From Tricholoma matsutake (taxonomy: Eukaryota > Basidiomycota > Agaricomycetes > Agaricales > Tricholomataceae): DNA of 64,000 nt. The notes under the pieces were generated by a model. The model saw nothing but the letters and a program-made list of their open reading frames with translations. It was not told where the DNA came from and did not search any database. Shown one piece after another: positions 24,981-37,927 of this stretch (within the stretch, counting starts at the first letter, position 1; each line of letters starts with the position of its first letter). A program made the translations under genes and the position numbers. Where the stretch lies: positions 10,168,001 through 10,232,000 of the forward strand of contig AP026538.1 in assembly GCA_026075535.2 (NCBI GenBank), in the 5' to 3' direction.

Positions 24981-25545
24981 TGGGACTCTTCCACAAAATT
25001 CTTCTGCCTGCCTTCCTCTGGCTTCACTTCCTCGATTGTAGCTTCCCTAATCTTTCTTTTCTGCCTACAATTTCTACCAATGTGTCCTAACTGCCCACAG
25101 TTAAAACATTTAAGTGGGGCTCATCTCCCCGCTTGATCAACCTCCATTGCCTCTCCTGGTGCTGCTGACTCCATAACTATAGGTGTCACTGCCATGGCTG
25201 GTGGCTGTGCCCTCGGAGTTTGCGCCTGAGGTGCCTTTCCTTTCTCGGACTTTCCTCCTGATGACTTTCCAAATTTACTACTTCCGTACATCAACTTTGA
25301 CTCTGCCTGTTCCTGCTGATATTGCTGGTCAAGGTGCATTGCCCAATTATACCACTTGTCCAACTTCTCTGGCATAGAAGGTAGTCAGTAGATAGACTTG
25401 AATAAAGAGGGATTTAATCCTGCTTTCAAAAACTCTACCAATGCGGCTTCTCCCATATCCATTTGCAAAGCTTCTGCTTTGAACTGCAAAATAAACTCAT
25501 CCACCATTAGGGAACCTTGGCACATGGTCTTTAATTTAGCATTGG
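24981..25545 (-). pseudogene. Element A gag, 3' part with zinc knuckle
   Basis: Continuation of gag after the LINE insertion (capsid-like region, then a basic Ser/Lys/Gly linker, then a CCHC knuckle CFNCGQLGH around 25100-25070). In-frame TGA at about 25385 and at complement(25121-25123); in copy D the latter codon is CAA. Confidence 0.9.
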
Positions 25546-25769
25546 ACACAACTTGACTCAGCACCGCCATCTGCTTCAAAAATTCCCACAGTTCAAAGGG
25601 ATAGATTGAAGGAAAAAGGCATACCTGGGAAGTAGTAAAGTGTAAAAAACACATACAAAAGAGTGCTAACGTATTGAGATATGACTACTGACATGCCAGA
25701 AAGCCAAGCAAACACCGGCTCCTTGGGGTTACGTCAAACAATGTAAACCCCTTACCAACACAAAAAAGA

Positions 25770-27436
25770 GTGAGCACCATGGCAATGACACTGGAGCAGA
25801 CCGCAAGAGACAGACAACCAGCCCCCACACAGACCGAAAAAGGCAGAGCCACGAGAAGAACAGCGATGTTAGGCCTGACAGAAGCCAGCATTGGAGATAT
25901 ACCGGACGTGGAAGCAGGGCGCTCCTGGCTTATGGCTAAGGGTCTACTAGCTCCATCAGGCACCACACTGATGCTTACGTCTCTAATTGAAGCTCTATTT
26001 TTAGTCAGGACCTTGCCAAACATGCCTCTGCAAACTCAAAATGGAATACATGCCATAGCGATGCTACTACAGAGACTGGGAGAGGAGTACATTGCAAAGG
26101 AGGTAACAGGTGCAATAACGAAGGAGCTAACACCTTTATTTAGCGAGATGAAGAGTACACTAAAAGAGAAGACAGAAGAAGCAATCAACAAACTACGCGA
26201 AGAATCAGATGAACTGACAACAAGGGCGAAAGCTGCCACAGAGGAGATGAATAAGGTAATCAGAAATATGGCTGACACCGCAGAGAAGAAGAGGGAAATA
26301 GATACACCATACCGGAATGCCCTAATTAACAGAGTAACTGGCCCACCAGTCCAAATAGATCCGAGGGTAAGAGCCAGGGAAAGTATACAGGCCAGGGAAT
26401 TTTTATGGCCATTGTTGACCGACTCGTAAGGACTCAAGATGCTGTCGGCCCTGCAACTTCTACAAAAACTGAATGAAAAACTGGATAAAGCCACCAAGCT
26501 CACAAATGAGACATGCAAATTACGCTCAGCCATGTGGCTCAAAAACAGCGGGTTACTGTTAGAGACTGGGGACAACAAATCGGCCGCTTGGCTATGAAGC
26601 AAAGCGAATATTTTACACATGGAATGTGAGCTTGACACCTCTATACTGACAGAATCTTGCAGATACAACATCATGGCATATTTTGTTCCCTTAACATTTG
26701 ACATGACAGAGAAATCACACATAGAAGAGGTAACAGAAAATAATGGTTTACACAGAGATGCTATCGCGAAGTGCAAATGGGCAAAGGCCCCAGAGCGACG
26801 CAACCCGAATCAAGCGGTAGGACACATGGTAATCACTTTTGCAGATCCGGACAGCGCCAACAAAGCAATACTAAACGGACTGGTAATATGCAACAAGAAA
26901 GTCTCAATATTGAAGTGTAGAAGGGAACCAGTAAGATGCCTAAAGTGCCAAGGATATAACCATGTCGCGAATGAATGCATAATACGGAGAGACATATGTG
27001 CCAGATGTGGGGAAGAGCACAGGTCCAACAGATGCCACTCAAACTCTCTGCAATGCACACCTTGTGGAGCAACTGGACACGCAAGCAGCAACAGGACATG
27101 CCCCACGTTCCTGAGGAAATGTGAGGAACATGACATGAAAAACCTGGAAAACATGCTACCTTTCTTCCCATTGATGGAATCCTGGATGTGGGAAGCCACA
27201 CCGCCAAATGGCCAAAGGACAGCAATACCTGTAGGGCTAGGGGACCTACTACGACCCAAAGGAACAGGTAAGCTGAAGCAGACACAGCTAACATTCCCAC
27301 AAAGGCAGATAGCACTGAATGGAAGGGAACTGGAATGTGGCTCCTGGGACAGAGAAATGAGCCTAGAGACACAATCACAACACACTGCAGACCAGAACAA
27401 CAATCAAACAAGATTTGGAACGTTCCTAAATGAATA
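25770..27436 (+). pseudogene. LINE ORF1 (gag-like, three CCHC knuckles)
   Basis: Nucleic-acid-binding ORF1 protein, about 555 codons in one frame. A helical, charged region (around 26090-26330) is followed by an RRM/LINE-gag-like region and three zinc knuckles: CLKCQGYNHVANEC, CARCGEEHRSNRC and CTPCGATGHASSNRTC (about 26935-27100). Two in-frame stops: TAA at 26427-26429 and TGA near 26595, in a WL-stop-S context where Arg is usual. It ends in TAA at 27435-27437, overlapping the start of ORF2 (27430). It would coat LINE RNA and assist target-primed reverse transcription. Confidence 0.9.
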
Positions 27437-28031
27437 ACGGACAGGACATGTTAATGAAACTGAGAATTCTACAAATCAATTTGAATCAATCACTAACAGC
27501 ACATTTGGAGCTCATTAATGATTCTCTTGCAGCACAATGGGATATCATACTAATACAAGAGCTGTACATCACTTTTTTCAGCAGCATCAGGACACCAAAT
27601 TGCTTCATCTCGGTAATGCCCACATCAAGAGCAACACTAGACACACCTGTTCAATCGACAATATGGGTAAGTACAGCACTGTCCACTAATGACTGGAAAA
27701 TTCTAGATATACCAGAAACAAACGACATAACGGCGATAGAACTAAAGGGAGAGTATGGAAGCTTACAAATCTACAGCATATACAATGCATGCAAAGATTT
27801 GCACACTCTGACAACACTGAGAAAGGCCATGTGTGATAACCAGAGCGACAATGTAGAAGGGAGAAAATGTCATGTACTATGGGGAGGAGACTTCAACTGA
27901 CACCATCCGATGTGGGACAGAGATGAGGATACTCACTTATTCACAGCAAAGGACCTAGAAGACGCTGGAGAGCTGATCGACCTAGTAGCCAAAATGGGCA
28001 TGGCCATGCCCCTACCAAAAGGGATACCCAC

Positions 28032-28457
28032 TATAAGGGCAACCTAAGCCTCTAGCAAAGGGAAATCCGAAGTTAAAATTATACTACATAATACAGGCAT
28101 TGGGGACACACCTAGCAAAGGGAAATCCAAAGAGAAAACTCTAAGGATCCCCTTGCTGATGCCCAGTATATGTGAAGATGACAAAAATCAAATATAACCT
28201 AAAAATAGAAAAAGGCGGAGGTAGGCGGATCAAGGCTGCCAAATGACATCATACCAAGGGGTATGTGTCGGAAGGGGTACTCCGCCTCTAAATATAAAAG
28301 TGTCAACATGTACAAACATGATAGCAAGGGAAAATTAGTAATAAAATCTGGAAAAATCATAGAAAATGAAGAATAGAAGGAAATGAGGTGGGGAAAAATA
28401 TAGGACGAACATAAAAAATAGGAAAAACACACAGGGCACCCCCCTAGTCCCCTTACA
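28032..28457 (-). repeat. 3' LTR of element B
   Basis: 426 bp; on the minus strand it begins TGTAAGGGG and ends CCCTTATA. Very similar to the partner at 33651-34077; differences include GTGTCGGAA/GCATCGGAA, typical of CpG decay. Confidence 0.95.
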
Positions 28458-28498
28458 TCACCCCCTCTCTAACATGCATCACCCCGATGCATTCAAAA

Positions 28499-31110
28499 TC
28501 ACATACGACCAAAGTCTGTGACTTGAATGCGACGCGGTGCAGCAGTGTGCTGTCGGTGGAATTCCTTGATTAACTGAGGGGCATTTACGTCAGACTCTTC
28601 GACCCATGAGTTCTCCTCATACCCATAACCCTTCCAATGTACCAAATACTGGAGTTTTCCTCGATGCAAATGGCTGTCCAAGATTGACTCAACTTCGTAT
28701 TGGGGTTCTCCCTCAATCACTGTAGGTGGTGGTGGTGGGTGTGAATGGCATCCCGGGAACGGATCTGGGGGAGCTGGAAGCAATTTGACGACATGGAAGA
28801 CGGGATGGAGTCTGGACATGGAGGCTGGGAGGTGTAGACGATAGGCATGTGTTCCAATGCACTTGACAATGGGGAAAGGTCCCAAGAAGCGATGAGCGAG
28901 TTTCTTGGATGGACGTGTAGTGGAGACATCACTGGAGTCAAGATAAACTCGATCACCAACCTTGTACTGAGGGGTTGGGGAGTGGCGTTGGTTGTAAAAT
29001 TGTGCCATGTCATCCTTTGCCTTTGCTAAGGCTGCCCTTGCCTCCTCCAAGCTATCCCTCATGCGTTCTGTGAACTCATTCACCGTCTCGATGTGTGAGG
29101 GAGTTTGGTGAGGTTCAAATCCCATGCGTGGATGTCATCCAGTGTCTAAGAGGAAAGGGGTCTGTTGAGTGGAAGCATGGACATGGTTGTTGTATCTGAA
29201 CTTGGCCAAAGGAAGGAGATCATCCCAATCGTCCTGGCGTTCATTGACAAAGAGGCGGATGTACTGCTCCAGTTCCTGGTTGACTCGCTCCATCTGGCCA
29301 TCAGTTTGTGGGTGATAAGCGGTTGAAGTGAGGAGTTTGATCCCCAGGAGTCGGTACAGCTCACAAGTGAACTCTGCCATGAACTGAGGGCCACGATCCA
29401 AGAGGAAGGCACCAGGAAGTCCATGTAATTTCCACAGGTGGTGGAGGTATAGTTGAGTGGCACCTAGGGCACTGACAGTGGTGTGAGTGGGAATGAAGTG
29501 AGCGCGTTTTCCCACTGAGTCAACTGTGCACATCACCGCATCAAACCCATTTGACTCTGGCAATTCCACCACAAAGTCGATGCTGACGACATCCCAACGA
29601 CTCTCTGGAACAGGAAGAGGGTGTAGCTCACCAATAGGCTTGCGATGAGGAACTTTGGTGCGTAAGCAAAGGTCACAAGTGTGACAATACTGACCAATGA
29701 GCCGTGACATTTGTGGCCACCAATAGTTCCGTGAGGTGAGCTCCAAGGTCTTCCAGCGTCCAGGGTGGCCAGCAATCTGTGAGTCATGGTGTTGGGATAT
29801 GATGCACCAGCGAAGGTCTGGGTCATTGGGAACATAGATGTGATCCCTGAAATACAACAAGTCCTCCTTTTCAGCCCACTCTGCCGCACATAAGGAAAGG
29901 GTCGATCCCTTCCTCAGTTCTTTAACAGCTCGGGCGACAACATCCTCATGTAAACCGCTATGGTTTGTGCAACAAATGTCACGTAGGATGTCCCGCTCCT
30001 TGCCCTGGGGTGCGATGCCTTCCAGTGCCCAAATGGTGAACAGGTCTGGCTGCAACAGCACAATGTTTTGGTTGTCACCGCTGCCATCCCCATGGTCTGC
30101 ACGTTGGGATAGGGCATCGGTCTTCCCCATGCTGTGACCCAGACGGTGGTGCAAGGAGAAGTCGAATCTAGATAGATACAGGGACCAACAAGCTTGACAA
30201 CAGTTCAATTTCTTGGCCGTAATGAAGTACTCGAGATTCTTGTGATCTGTCCAAATTTCCACCTTGTGTTGGGCACCCTCGAGGAAGTGTCGCCACTCCT
30301 CAAGCGCACGCATTATCGCCAACATCTCCTTGTCATGGATCTCATAGTTTTGCTCTACAGCACTAAGGCTTTTGGAGTAGAACGCAACAGGATGCCACTT
30401 CTGGTCCTCTGGAGACTGCTGAGACAACATGGCGCCCATCGCAAAGTCAGAACTGTCGGCTTCTACACGAAAAGGACACAAATTGTCAGCAAAGGTAAGG
30501 ATTGGAGCGGAAGTGACCATCTCCTTAAGCTTTTCGAATGCCTCCTGTTGTGCATTATCCCACCTCCATGCCTCCTTTCCTGTCAAGTCGAACAGTGGTC
30601 ATGCATGATGTGAAAAATCCTTGATAAAACGCCGATAGAAATTGATGAAGCCCAGGAAAGACTGCACCTCCTTCTTGTTCGTGGGTGTCGGCCAAGCTGT
30701 GACCCCGTTTACCTTGATAGGATCCATCTCCACTTGACCCTCCGAGATAATCAGCCAAGGTACTCGATCTTGGTCCTTTCGAACTCGCATTTGTCCTGAC
30801 GAAGGTAGAGTTTGTACCGTCGAAGTCACTCTAGGACGAGGCGCGTGATGCGATGGTGCTCTTCAACTGTGTGAGTGAAGATGAGGATGTCATCGAGATA
30901 GATGCAGACAATGCCTTCAACGATGAGGTCGTGGAAGATGTCGTTCATCATGGTCTGAAAGGTGGCAGGGCTATTAGTAAGGCCAAAGAACATGACAAGC
31001 GGTTCAAAAAGACCACGGTTGGTACAAAAGGCTGCCTTCCACTCATCTCCCTCCTTTATCCTCACATTATTATAGCCCCAATGGACATTGAGCTTGGTGA
31101 AGTATCAGGC
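28499..31110 (-). pseudogene. Element B pol: RT (YLDD), RNase H, integrase, chromodomain
   Basis: RT catalytic YLDD in 31065-30826; RNase H and integrase in one long open stretch 30586-29135 (zinc finger around HDSQIAGHPGRW, core with DRGPQF); C-terminal integrase tail and chromodomain YEVESILDS...YLVHWKGY in 29125-28499. Stops seen are TGA after GA (about 31105), after HA (about 30599) and after DTG (about 29135), each in a context where relatives have Arg. The frame is also broken near 30750-30830. Chromodomains of this group are thought to steer integration to methylated histone H3K9 chromatin. Confidence 0.93.
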
Positions 31111-32370
31111 TCCACGGAGCTGGTTTACGAGTTCGGAGATGAGGGGTAGTGGGTAGCGATTTTTGACCGTGATGTTGTTGAGCCTTCTGTAGTCTTGAAC
31201 CGGTCGAAGTGAGCCATCCTTCTTCTTGACAAAGAAAAAGGGAGAGGCCATGGGTGACTTCGATGGTTGAATACATCCAGAGGCCAGGTGCTCATCGATG
31301 AACTGGTCAAGCTGCCGTTGTTCTTCTGGAGAGAGAGGATAGACCTTGCAGGATGAAGGGGTTGCGCCGGGGGTGAGTTTGATCATGTGATCCCATGGCT
31401 TGCGCGCAGGAAGAGAGTCGAATGACTCCTTGGAGAACATGTCTTCAAACTCATGGAGATGAGGGAGTAAGGAGTTAGTAGAGGATTTAGCAGCGTTGTT
31501 TTTGTGGAAGGCCTCGGCGAGGCATTGGGATATGTTCGATGTGGCACACACCTCATGCGATGAGTGAATCGCAGTGTAGAAGATCCGATCACCCTCCTCC
31601 ACTTCCTCTGGGTCCTCATCATCATCATCCGAGTCTGGCATTAGATCAGGAACCCCTTCCAATTCCACTTCAGGTATAGGCAGGGGTCCAGCACGACACT
31701 TCTGAGTACGTCGTATTGCTGCCTTCTGTCCACAACATTCTTGCCTGGCTTCTGTGAAACACGTCCGACAGCAGGATGGACATTGGCTCATGGTAACCTC
31801 CCCGGTACGCCAGTCGACCTCTGGGTTATGGTCTCGAAGCCATGGATATCCCAAAATCACCTTTTGCTTTCCTAATTGAGTGACAGCAAAAAGGGCACGC
31901 TCACTATGATCTTTGTAATGGAGAACCAGGTCTGCAACCTCTCGGATGGCACCAGCTTCATTTGGGGATCCATCCACATTATATACAGGTATCAGACGTG
32001 AGAGTGAGCGAGTATTTAGGCAATGTTGTTGTACCAGATGGGAATTGATGAAGAGACCAGTCGCACCAGAGTCCAGGAGTGCAGAGACACCGAGTATCTG
32101 TCCAGTGTCGGTCGTCTGCAGTTTGATGGCTAGGTTTAAGGAATGTGCAGAGGGAGTGGATTCCACAATATACTTGCATGGTAGTTTACGCTCCCATGAT
32201 TTAATTTTGGGACGTGGAGTAGAAGGAGAGATGGGGAGAGCAGGTATGTCTTTAGCCAACTTCGAAGGGTCAGAGAGGGGAGCAGTGACAGAAATGGATT
32301 CATTCTCTGGGGATTCAACTGACAAGACTTCAAAGCGGTTATGGACAGGCAGTGAGGGCGTATGATTCAC
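31105..32370 (-). CDS. Element B protease and N-terminal RT
   Basis: Open for 421 codons. Protease with LLDSGATGLFINS (around 32080-32040) and GYPWLRDHNPEVDWRTGEV, an acidic linker, then the first RT blocks (KPWDHMIKLTPGA, SPFFFVKKKDGSLRPVQDYR). It ends at a TGA that interrupts RT before the catalytic block, so this is one open segment of pol and not a full product. Its frame differs from that of gag, as is common for gag-pol junctions. Confidence 0.9.
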   Translation of the reverse strand: MNHTPSLPVHNRFEVLSVESPENESISVTAPLSDPSKLAKDIPALPISPSTPRPKIKSWERKLPCKYIVESTPSAHSLNLAIKLQTTDTGQILGVSALLDSGATGLFINSHLVQQHCLNTRSLSRLIPVYNVDGSPNEAGAIREVADLVLHYKDHSERALFAVTQLGKQKVILGYPWLRDHNPEVDWRTGEVTMSQCPSCCRTCFTEARQECCGQKAAIRRTQKCRAGPLPIPEVELEGVPDLMPDSDDDDEDPEEVEEGDRIFYTAIHSSHEVCATSNISQCLAEAFHKNNAAKSSTNSLLPHLHEFEDMFSKESFDSLPARKPWDHMIKLTPGATPSSCKVYPLSPEEQRQLDQFIDEHLASGCIQPSKSPMASPFFFVKKKDGSLRPVQDYRRLNNITVKNRYPLPLISELVNQLRGA

Positions 32371-33613
32371 TCGCTGCGAATAGGAAAATCCTGCTCCTCT
32401 ACAACTTCCAACTTAATCTCCTCTGCAACTTGATCCTTTGCTTCCTCAACATCTACAAGCACCAACAAATCTTGCAGGAGTTCGTCTTGTCCCTCGGGGG
32501 TGAGCATGCAGATATCCTGATGATGGGGACACGCTCCAGCCCTGTGTCCAGGTTCCCCACAACAGTAGCAGAGATCCAACTTATGTGCACGGCTGCGGGC
32601 TGCATCAACATCCATTGGTACTGGGACATTGATGGCTGGTGTGGGAGTTTGACGAACAGGAATGGGGTTAGGGTGGGGGACGCTTTGATTGAAGGTGTAG
32701 GGCATATGAGTGGTAGTTGGAGCACGGAATGCAGCATTAAACACCGCATTTGTGAGTCGGTTCTCGTCACAGAGTGAAGCAGCTTCATACCAAGCAAGGA
32801 TATCATCGTCCGCTGGGCGCCCTTCCAACATCTGTGCAATCTGGTCCTGAATTTCTTGGTTGAGCCCCCATCAGAACTTCACCACCACTGGTAACCCACT
32901 CCCATATCCTGCCATGTCCACCAAATCCTTGAACTCATCGATATAGTTGTCCATGCATCGACATCCCTGGTGGTAAGCGGATGACTCAAGTCGTGTCACT
33001 GCTCAGTGGCATTCATTGAGGGGGCAGAAGTGGCGTACGAACTCAGCTCAAAAGTCACCCCAAGTGGAGAAAGGTAGAGAACTGAGTTCTTTAGTTTGAC
33101 ATAGGATACAGTCCACATAGAGATAGGCGCGTTCAGATTTCATGTATGTGAAGGCCCAATAAGTTTTTGCAGCCTCATCGACAAATTGATGCGACTGGAG
33201 ACTAATGTATAACTCACAGGAATTAAGGAATGCACGTCCCTGTGCACGTGCACCATTAAATTCGGCGGGGGGGACGGTTTGATCTGGGCACGTTCCTTAG
33301 TGGACGCATTTGGCAAAACGTCGTTGTTGGGTGCGCTTGGAGTCGTAAAGGGGGAACTATTGGTCGTAGGGTTAGCCTGGAGGGTCCTAACGAAGTTTTC
33401 AATCGTAGATTTAAGCGAGTCGATTTGCGCGTGCATTCCGGAAACATCACTTTCAAGCGCATCGAAGCGTTCTGATGCATCCATGTCGCTAGGGAGTGCA
33501 TTTGGCGAAAATGGCAGTGTAATAAAGGCGAGATTATCTGGAATGGTGTGTAGGGACTCTGTGGAGCTTTGGGAAGTGTCGTCCAGTCCGTACCTGCCTA
33601 TCTTGGGCAGCAC
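32367..33613 (-). pseudogene. Element B gag with CCHC knuckle
   Basis: N-terminal part 33613-33140 (coiled-coil-like segment, Pro/Ser-rich linker), a broken capsid-like middle (33140-32840, with a TGA near 32870) and a C-terminal part 32831-32367 with the knuckle CYCCGEPGHRAGAC (about 32590-32545). A frame change lies between the first and middle parts. Confidence 0.85.
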
Positions 33614-33650
33614 ATTCGTGATTTTCGGGCCTTAGGGGAGAGTTTTCTAC

Positions 33651-34077
33651 TATAAGGGCAACCTAAGCCTCTAGCAAAGGGAAATCTGAAGTTAAAATTA
33701 TACTACATAATACAGGCATTGGGGACACACCTAGCAAAGGGAAATCTGAAAAGAAAACTCTAAGGATCCCCTTGCTGATGCCCAGTATATGTGAAGACGA
33801 CAAAAATCAAATATAACCTAAAAATAGAAAAAGGCGGAGGTAGGCGGATCAAGGCCACCAAATGACATCATACCAAGGGGTATGCATCGGAACGGGTACT
33901 CCGCCTCTAAATATAAAAGTGTCAACATGTACAAACATGATAACAAGGGAAAATTAGTAATAAAATCCGGAAAAATCATAGAAAATGAAGAATAGAAGGA
34001 AATGAGGTGGGGAAAATATATAGGACGAACATAAAAAATAGGAAAAACACACAGGGCACCCCCCTAGTCCCCTTACA
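33651..34077 (-). repeat. 5' LTR of element B
   Basis: 427 bp, partner of 28032-28457. Confidence 0.95.
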
Positions 34078-37000
34078 CCCACCCTCAAACACATGGTATC
34101 GAAGCGATATACCAGGCCAGATAATGTCTTCTGCATGGACGACCTCATAACACACATCATAAAATGCAACACGGTGCCAGAAGCGCAACCGGGGAAGACT
34201 GACCATTTTCCAATAGAAACAATAATAGAGATACCACAAACCAGGACAAGACCGAAGACTTCAAGGAACTACAGAGCTACGGATTGGGGAGAATTCAACA
34301 AATATCTGGAGGAGGTACTCACAAAAATCCCGACCCCAACAGCGATACAGACAGAGGAAGATCTAGGTAAGGAGATAGAACAACTCACGAAGGTGATACA
34401 GGAAGCCATAGAACGCAGAGTACCAGTAAATAAGCTGTGCCCCTTGTCGAAGAGGTGGTGGACAAGCGACCTGAAGAAGAAGAAAAAGGAGGTAAACAGA
34501 ATGCGAGCAGAGTCGTACAGAAACCGGGCGGTGGAGGACCACCCATGTCATCAAGAACTGAAGTGAGTACGGCAAGAATATGCGACGCAGATAGTAAAGG
34601 CTAAGACAGACCACTGGATGGACTTCCTAGAGAAAGCGACCGACACTGACATATGGACTGTGAACAGATATCTTACAAACCCCTCGGGCGACGGAGGACA
34701 GACCAGGATACCGACACTGAAAATGGTAGGCAGAGACGGGACCATACAGGAGGCAAACACAAATGAGAACAAGGCCAAGATGCTAGCGGAAGCATTCTTC
34801 CCGCCAAAACCAGCAGCCTCAATGGTCCCACAGGGATACAACTACCCAGACCCATGCCCGGAGATGCCAACGGTCACAGAAAAGCAGATATGAATGCATA
34901 TCGCAAAGCTGTCGCCGTACAAGGCCCCAGGCCCGGACGGAATACCAAATGTTGTTCTACAGAAATCAGTAAGTTTGATAGTACCATATTTACTCCCCAT
35001 ATACAGAGCAATACTGGAAAATGGAATATACATCCGAGGATGGCAAGAATCGACAACATGCATCTTGTGAAAGGGAGGGAAACCTAGCTACAAAGCACCC
35101 AAGGCATACCGACCCATAGCGCTGCTGTGCACTATGGCCAAAGTACTCACGTCAATAGTCTCCAAAGGATTGATCATAGCGGCAGAGAAATATGGACTAC
35201 TCCCAGAAACTCACTTCGGTGGAAGACCGTGCAGGAGCACGACAGATGCAGTACACCTACTGATACATCAGGTAAAAGACACCTGGTGGAGGAAAAAGGT
35301 AGTATCAATCTTATTCCTGGACATAGAAGGAGCATTCCCAAATGCAGTGATGGACCGGCTGCTACACAACATGAAGAAAAAGTGAGTACCGAAGGGAATA
35401 GTCACCTTCGTAGGAAGATTACTAGATGGGAGAAACACATGTCTAAAATTTGACGACTACACCTCTGAACCAATACCTATCGACAACGGAGTGCGACAAG
35501 GAGACCCGGTATCACTAATGGCTTTTAACTTCTACAATGCAGATCTATTAGAAGTCAGAGACTCCATCCAGGCACTAGGTTATGTAGATGATGCAATGGT
35601 GATGGCGACAGGAAAGGATTACGATGAAACCACCAAAGCCATCCGAGACCACATGGAAGGAGAAGACGGCGGATTTGAATGGTCCAGAGATTCTAACTCC
35701 AAATTTGAAATCAATAAACTTGCAATAATGCACCTGGGACACAAGAAAGGAAGAAAAACAAATGGAGGGCCACAGACAATGACAAGACCGAAACTAATAT
35801 TACAAGGTAGGGAGGTAAAAGCAGTGGATAACTACAAATACTTGGGCATAGTCATTGACGACAAATTGATGTGGAGGAAACACGAGAGAGCCATAGATAA
35901 TGCCACAAAGTGGGTCCTCCAGTGTTGACAGCTAGCAAAAATTGATACCGGACTCTCACCCAAATCGATGAGGAGACTGTACTTGTCTGTCGCTATACCC
36001 AAGATCACCTACAGAGCCGAAATATGGTATAACCCTCCAGGGAGGAAACCAGGGGCAAAAAGACAGACAGGATCAGCAAGGGTGACAAGGCAACTAACCA
36101 GAGTACAATGGATGGCCACACTGGCCATAAATGGAGCACTATGCACTACACCAACTGACATTTCGGACATGCATGCAGGTATACTACTGATCGAACTTAC
36201 CATGCTGAAGGTTTGCCACAGGGCTCTAATGCGAGTCTATACTCTGCCTGAAATGCATCCTCTACACGGACTAATACATGAATACCGCTCGATGCACGTG
36301 AGACAACACCGTACACCACTACATAACCTACTAGATCTATTCACGGAGATGCACCTGGAATGGACAGAGAACATAGGACCCAACACAAACTCTTTGGCCC
36401 TAGAAATCACAGCCTTCACCACAGAGATAGCACAAGATCGAGCCACATCCATGTGAGAAGAGGCAAACAGGGAGCCAGAAATAAAGGTATTCACAGACGG
36501 GTCAGGCATAGATGGACGTATCGGAGTGGCAGCAGTGATGTACCAGAAAGGGAGAGACACACCAGCCAAAATACTAAGATACCAGCTCGGGAGCGCAAAA
36601 GAATACTCTACGTTTGAAGCGGAAGCGGTAGGCACAATAATGGGAGCATGGCTAATAAAAGCGGAACGCATAGCAGGCAGGTTACCAATAAGCATACTAA
36701 CAGACAGTCAAGCCTTCATAACACGGACGACGACACGCAAAGCAAAAATGGCACAATACCTCGTAGACAAATTCATCAACATAGCCGAAAGTGTCAATTC
36801 GACGAATCTGAGCTCAACTGCAAAACGATTTCATTTAACGTGGATTTCGGGACACAGTGGAGTACAAGGTAACGAGAAAGTAGACGAGGAAGTGAAAAAG
36901 GTGGCACAAGGAGAGGTCACTCCGACTCACCGGCTCCCACACATACTACAAGAGAAACTACCGAGAAGCATAGCAGCAGCAAAACAAGAATACAAATGCA

Positions 37001-37927
37001 GGCTGAAAGAAAAGTGGGACGAGATATGGAAAGGCTCGCTGTGACATCCAAAGCTAAGTCGAATAGATCCGAAATTTATGTACAAAAAATATGCTGAGAC
37101 ACAGGCAAAACTGAGGAGGCAACAAGCAAGCCTACTGACACAAATACACACAGGACATATACCTCTAAACTTCTATCTACATCAGATACAGAAAGCGGAG
37201 TCAAGTGATTGCACAGCATGCTGAAACAATGACTTATCAACAAAGGAGACCATCACACACTACCTTTTCGAATGCACAGCATACAATACAGAGTGACAAG
37301 AGCTGGATCGACTAATGAGAAGAGACTCCAGAAGTCTCGTGGCACTAATGAGCACGGAAAAATGGATAGTAGCGCTACTGAACTATGTGACTAAGATGGG
37401 ACATCTATCAACTCGCAAAGGTGAACACTCAATCACTTAGAGGATATTTGCTACCTTTCAAATTATACAGGGAACAAAGCAACAAGTGGAGAAAGAATGA
37501 CAATGGGTCTCAAACAAACCTAACCATGCCTGAGTCACAGAGGACCATAGAGAGCACACAAAGCACACTACGACTAGAGGTGACAACACATAGTGAACAC
37601 ACATGAACACACCGTCTGCACTGCGCCTGCCACTAGATGGCCAGGCACATAATAGTCTTATAACATGCACACAACATGCAATCAAGCGACGACAAAATGC
37701 AGGAGAGGTCGAAGGAAGGCTCACAGTCCCAAACGGCCTGTAGGACCGTACCTCAGGGGGAGTGATTGCCGTGGGCATGCTGTCTGAGGGGCTGGGACTG
37801 GAGCGAGGGCAGGCAAAAGGGGCCTTTATCGTAGATACTCTTAGTAAATAAGGACCATTGTAGGGTGATCCCTGAAAGGTCAGAAAAATGACAAAAAAAA
37901 AAAAAGAAAAAAAAAATTTAGCATTGG

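Larger units (their letters stand above)
28032..34077 (-). mobile_element. Ty3/gypsy chromodomain element B (nested in the LINE)
   Basis: 6046-bp element on the minus strand, two LTRs, 5-bp TSD CCCAC (28027-28031 and 34078-34082). A distinct family from A, C and D: different LTRs, a shorter Pro-rich gag and a different chromodomain. It interrupts the endonuclease domain of LINE ORF2, so it is younger than the LINE, which is younger than A. Confidence 0.97.
27430..37440 (+). pseudogene. LINE ORF2: APE endonuclease, RT, RNase H
   Basis: Reads 27430-28031 then 34083-37440 once element B and one TSD copy are removed: 1320 codons in one frame, closing with TAG 37438-37440. APE endonuclease at the 5' end (LRILQINLNQ, ILIQE, GGDFN); RT with KAPGPDGIP, GGRPCRSTTDA and the catalytic YVDD (35581-35592); RNase H with FTDGSG (about 36493), LTDSQAF and GHSGVQGNEKVDE; then a C-terminal Cys/His region. 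There are no frameshifts. Ten internal stops, all TGA: 27898, 34564, 34891, 35068, 35383, 35926, 36454, 37042, 37222 and 37294 (first base given). Each is in a context where Arg is plausible. Confidence 0.95.
25546..37914 (+). mobile_element. Tad1-like LINE (non-LTR retrotransposon)
   Basis: Inserted in the gag of element A with a 13-bp TSD (AATTTAGCATTGG at 25533-25545 and 37915-37927) and an A-rich tail at 37893-37914. It carries ORF1 with zinc knuckles and ORF2 with APE endonuclease, RT and RNase H, the domain order of the Tad1 group. It is split by gypsy element B (28032-34077); without B it is about 6.3 kb. The 5' UTR is about 220 bp (25546-25769) and the 3' UTR about 450 bp. Confidence 0.96.

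Noticed and set aside
26036..27411. Long minus-strand open frames (up to 255 aa) opposite LINE ORF1
   Set aside because: The plus strand carries zinc knuckles and ORF1 features; the antisense frames are Ser/Leu/Cys-rich shadows.
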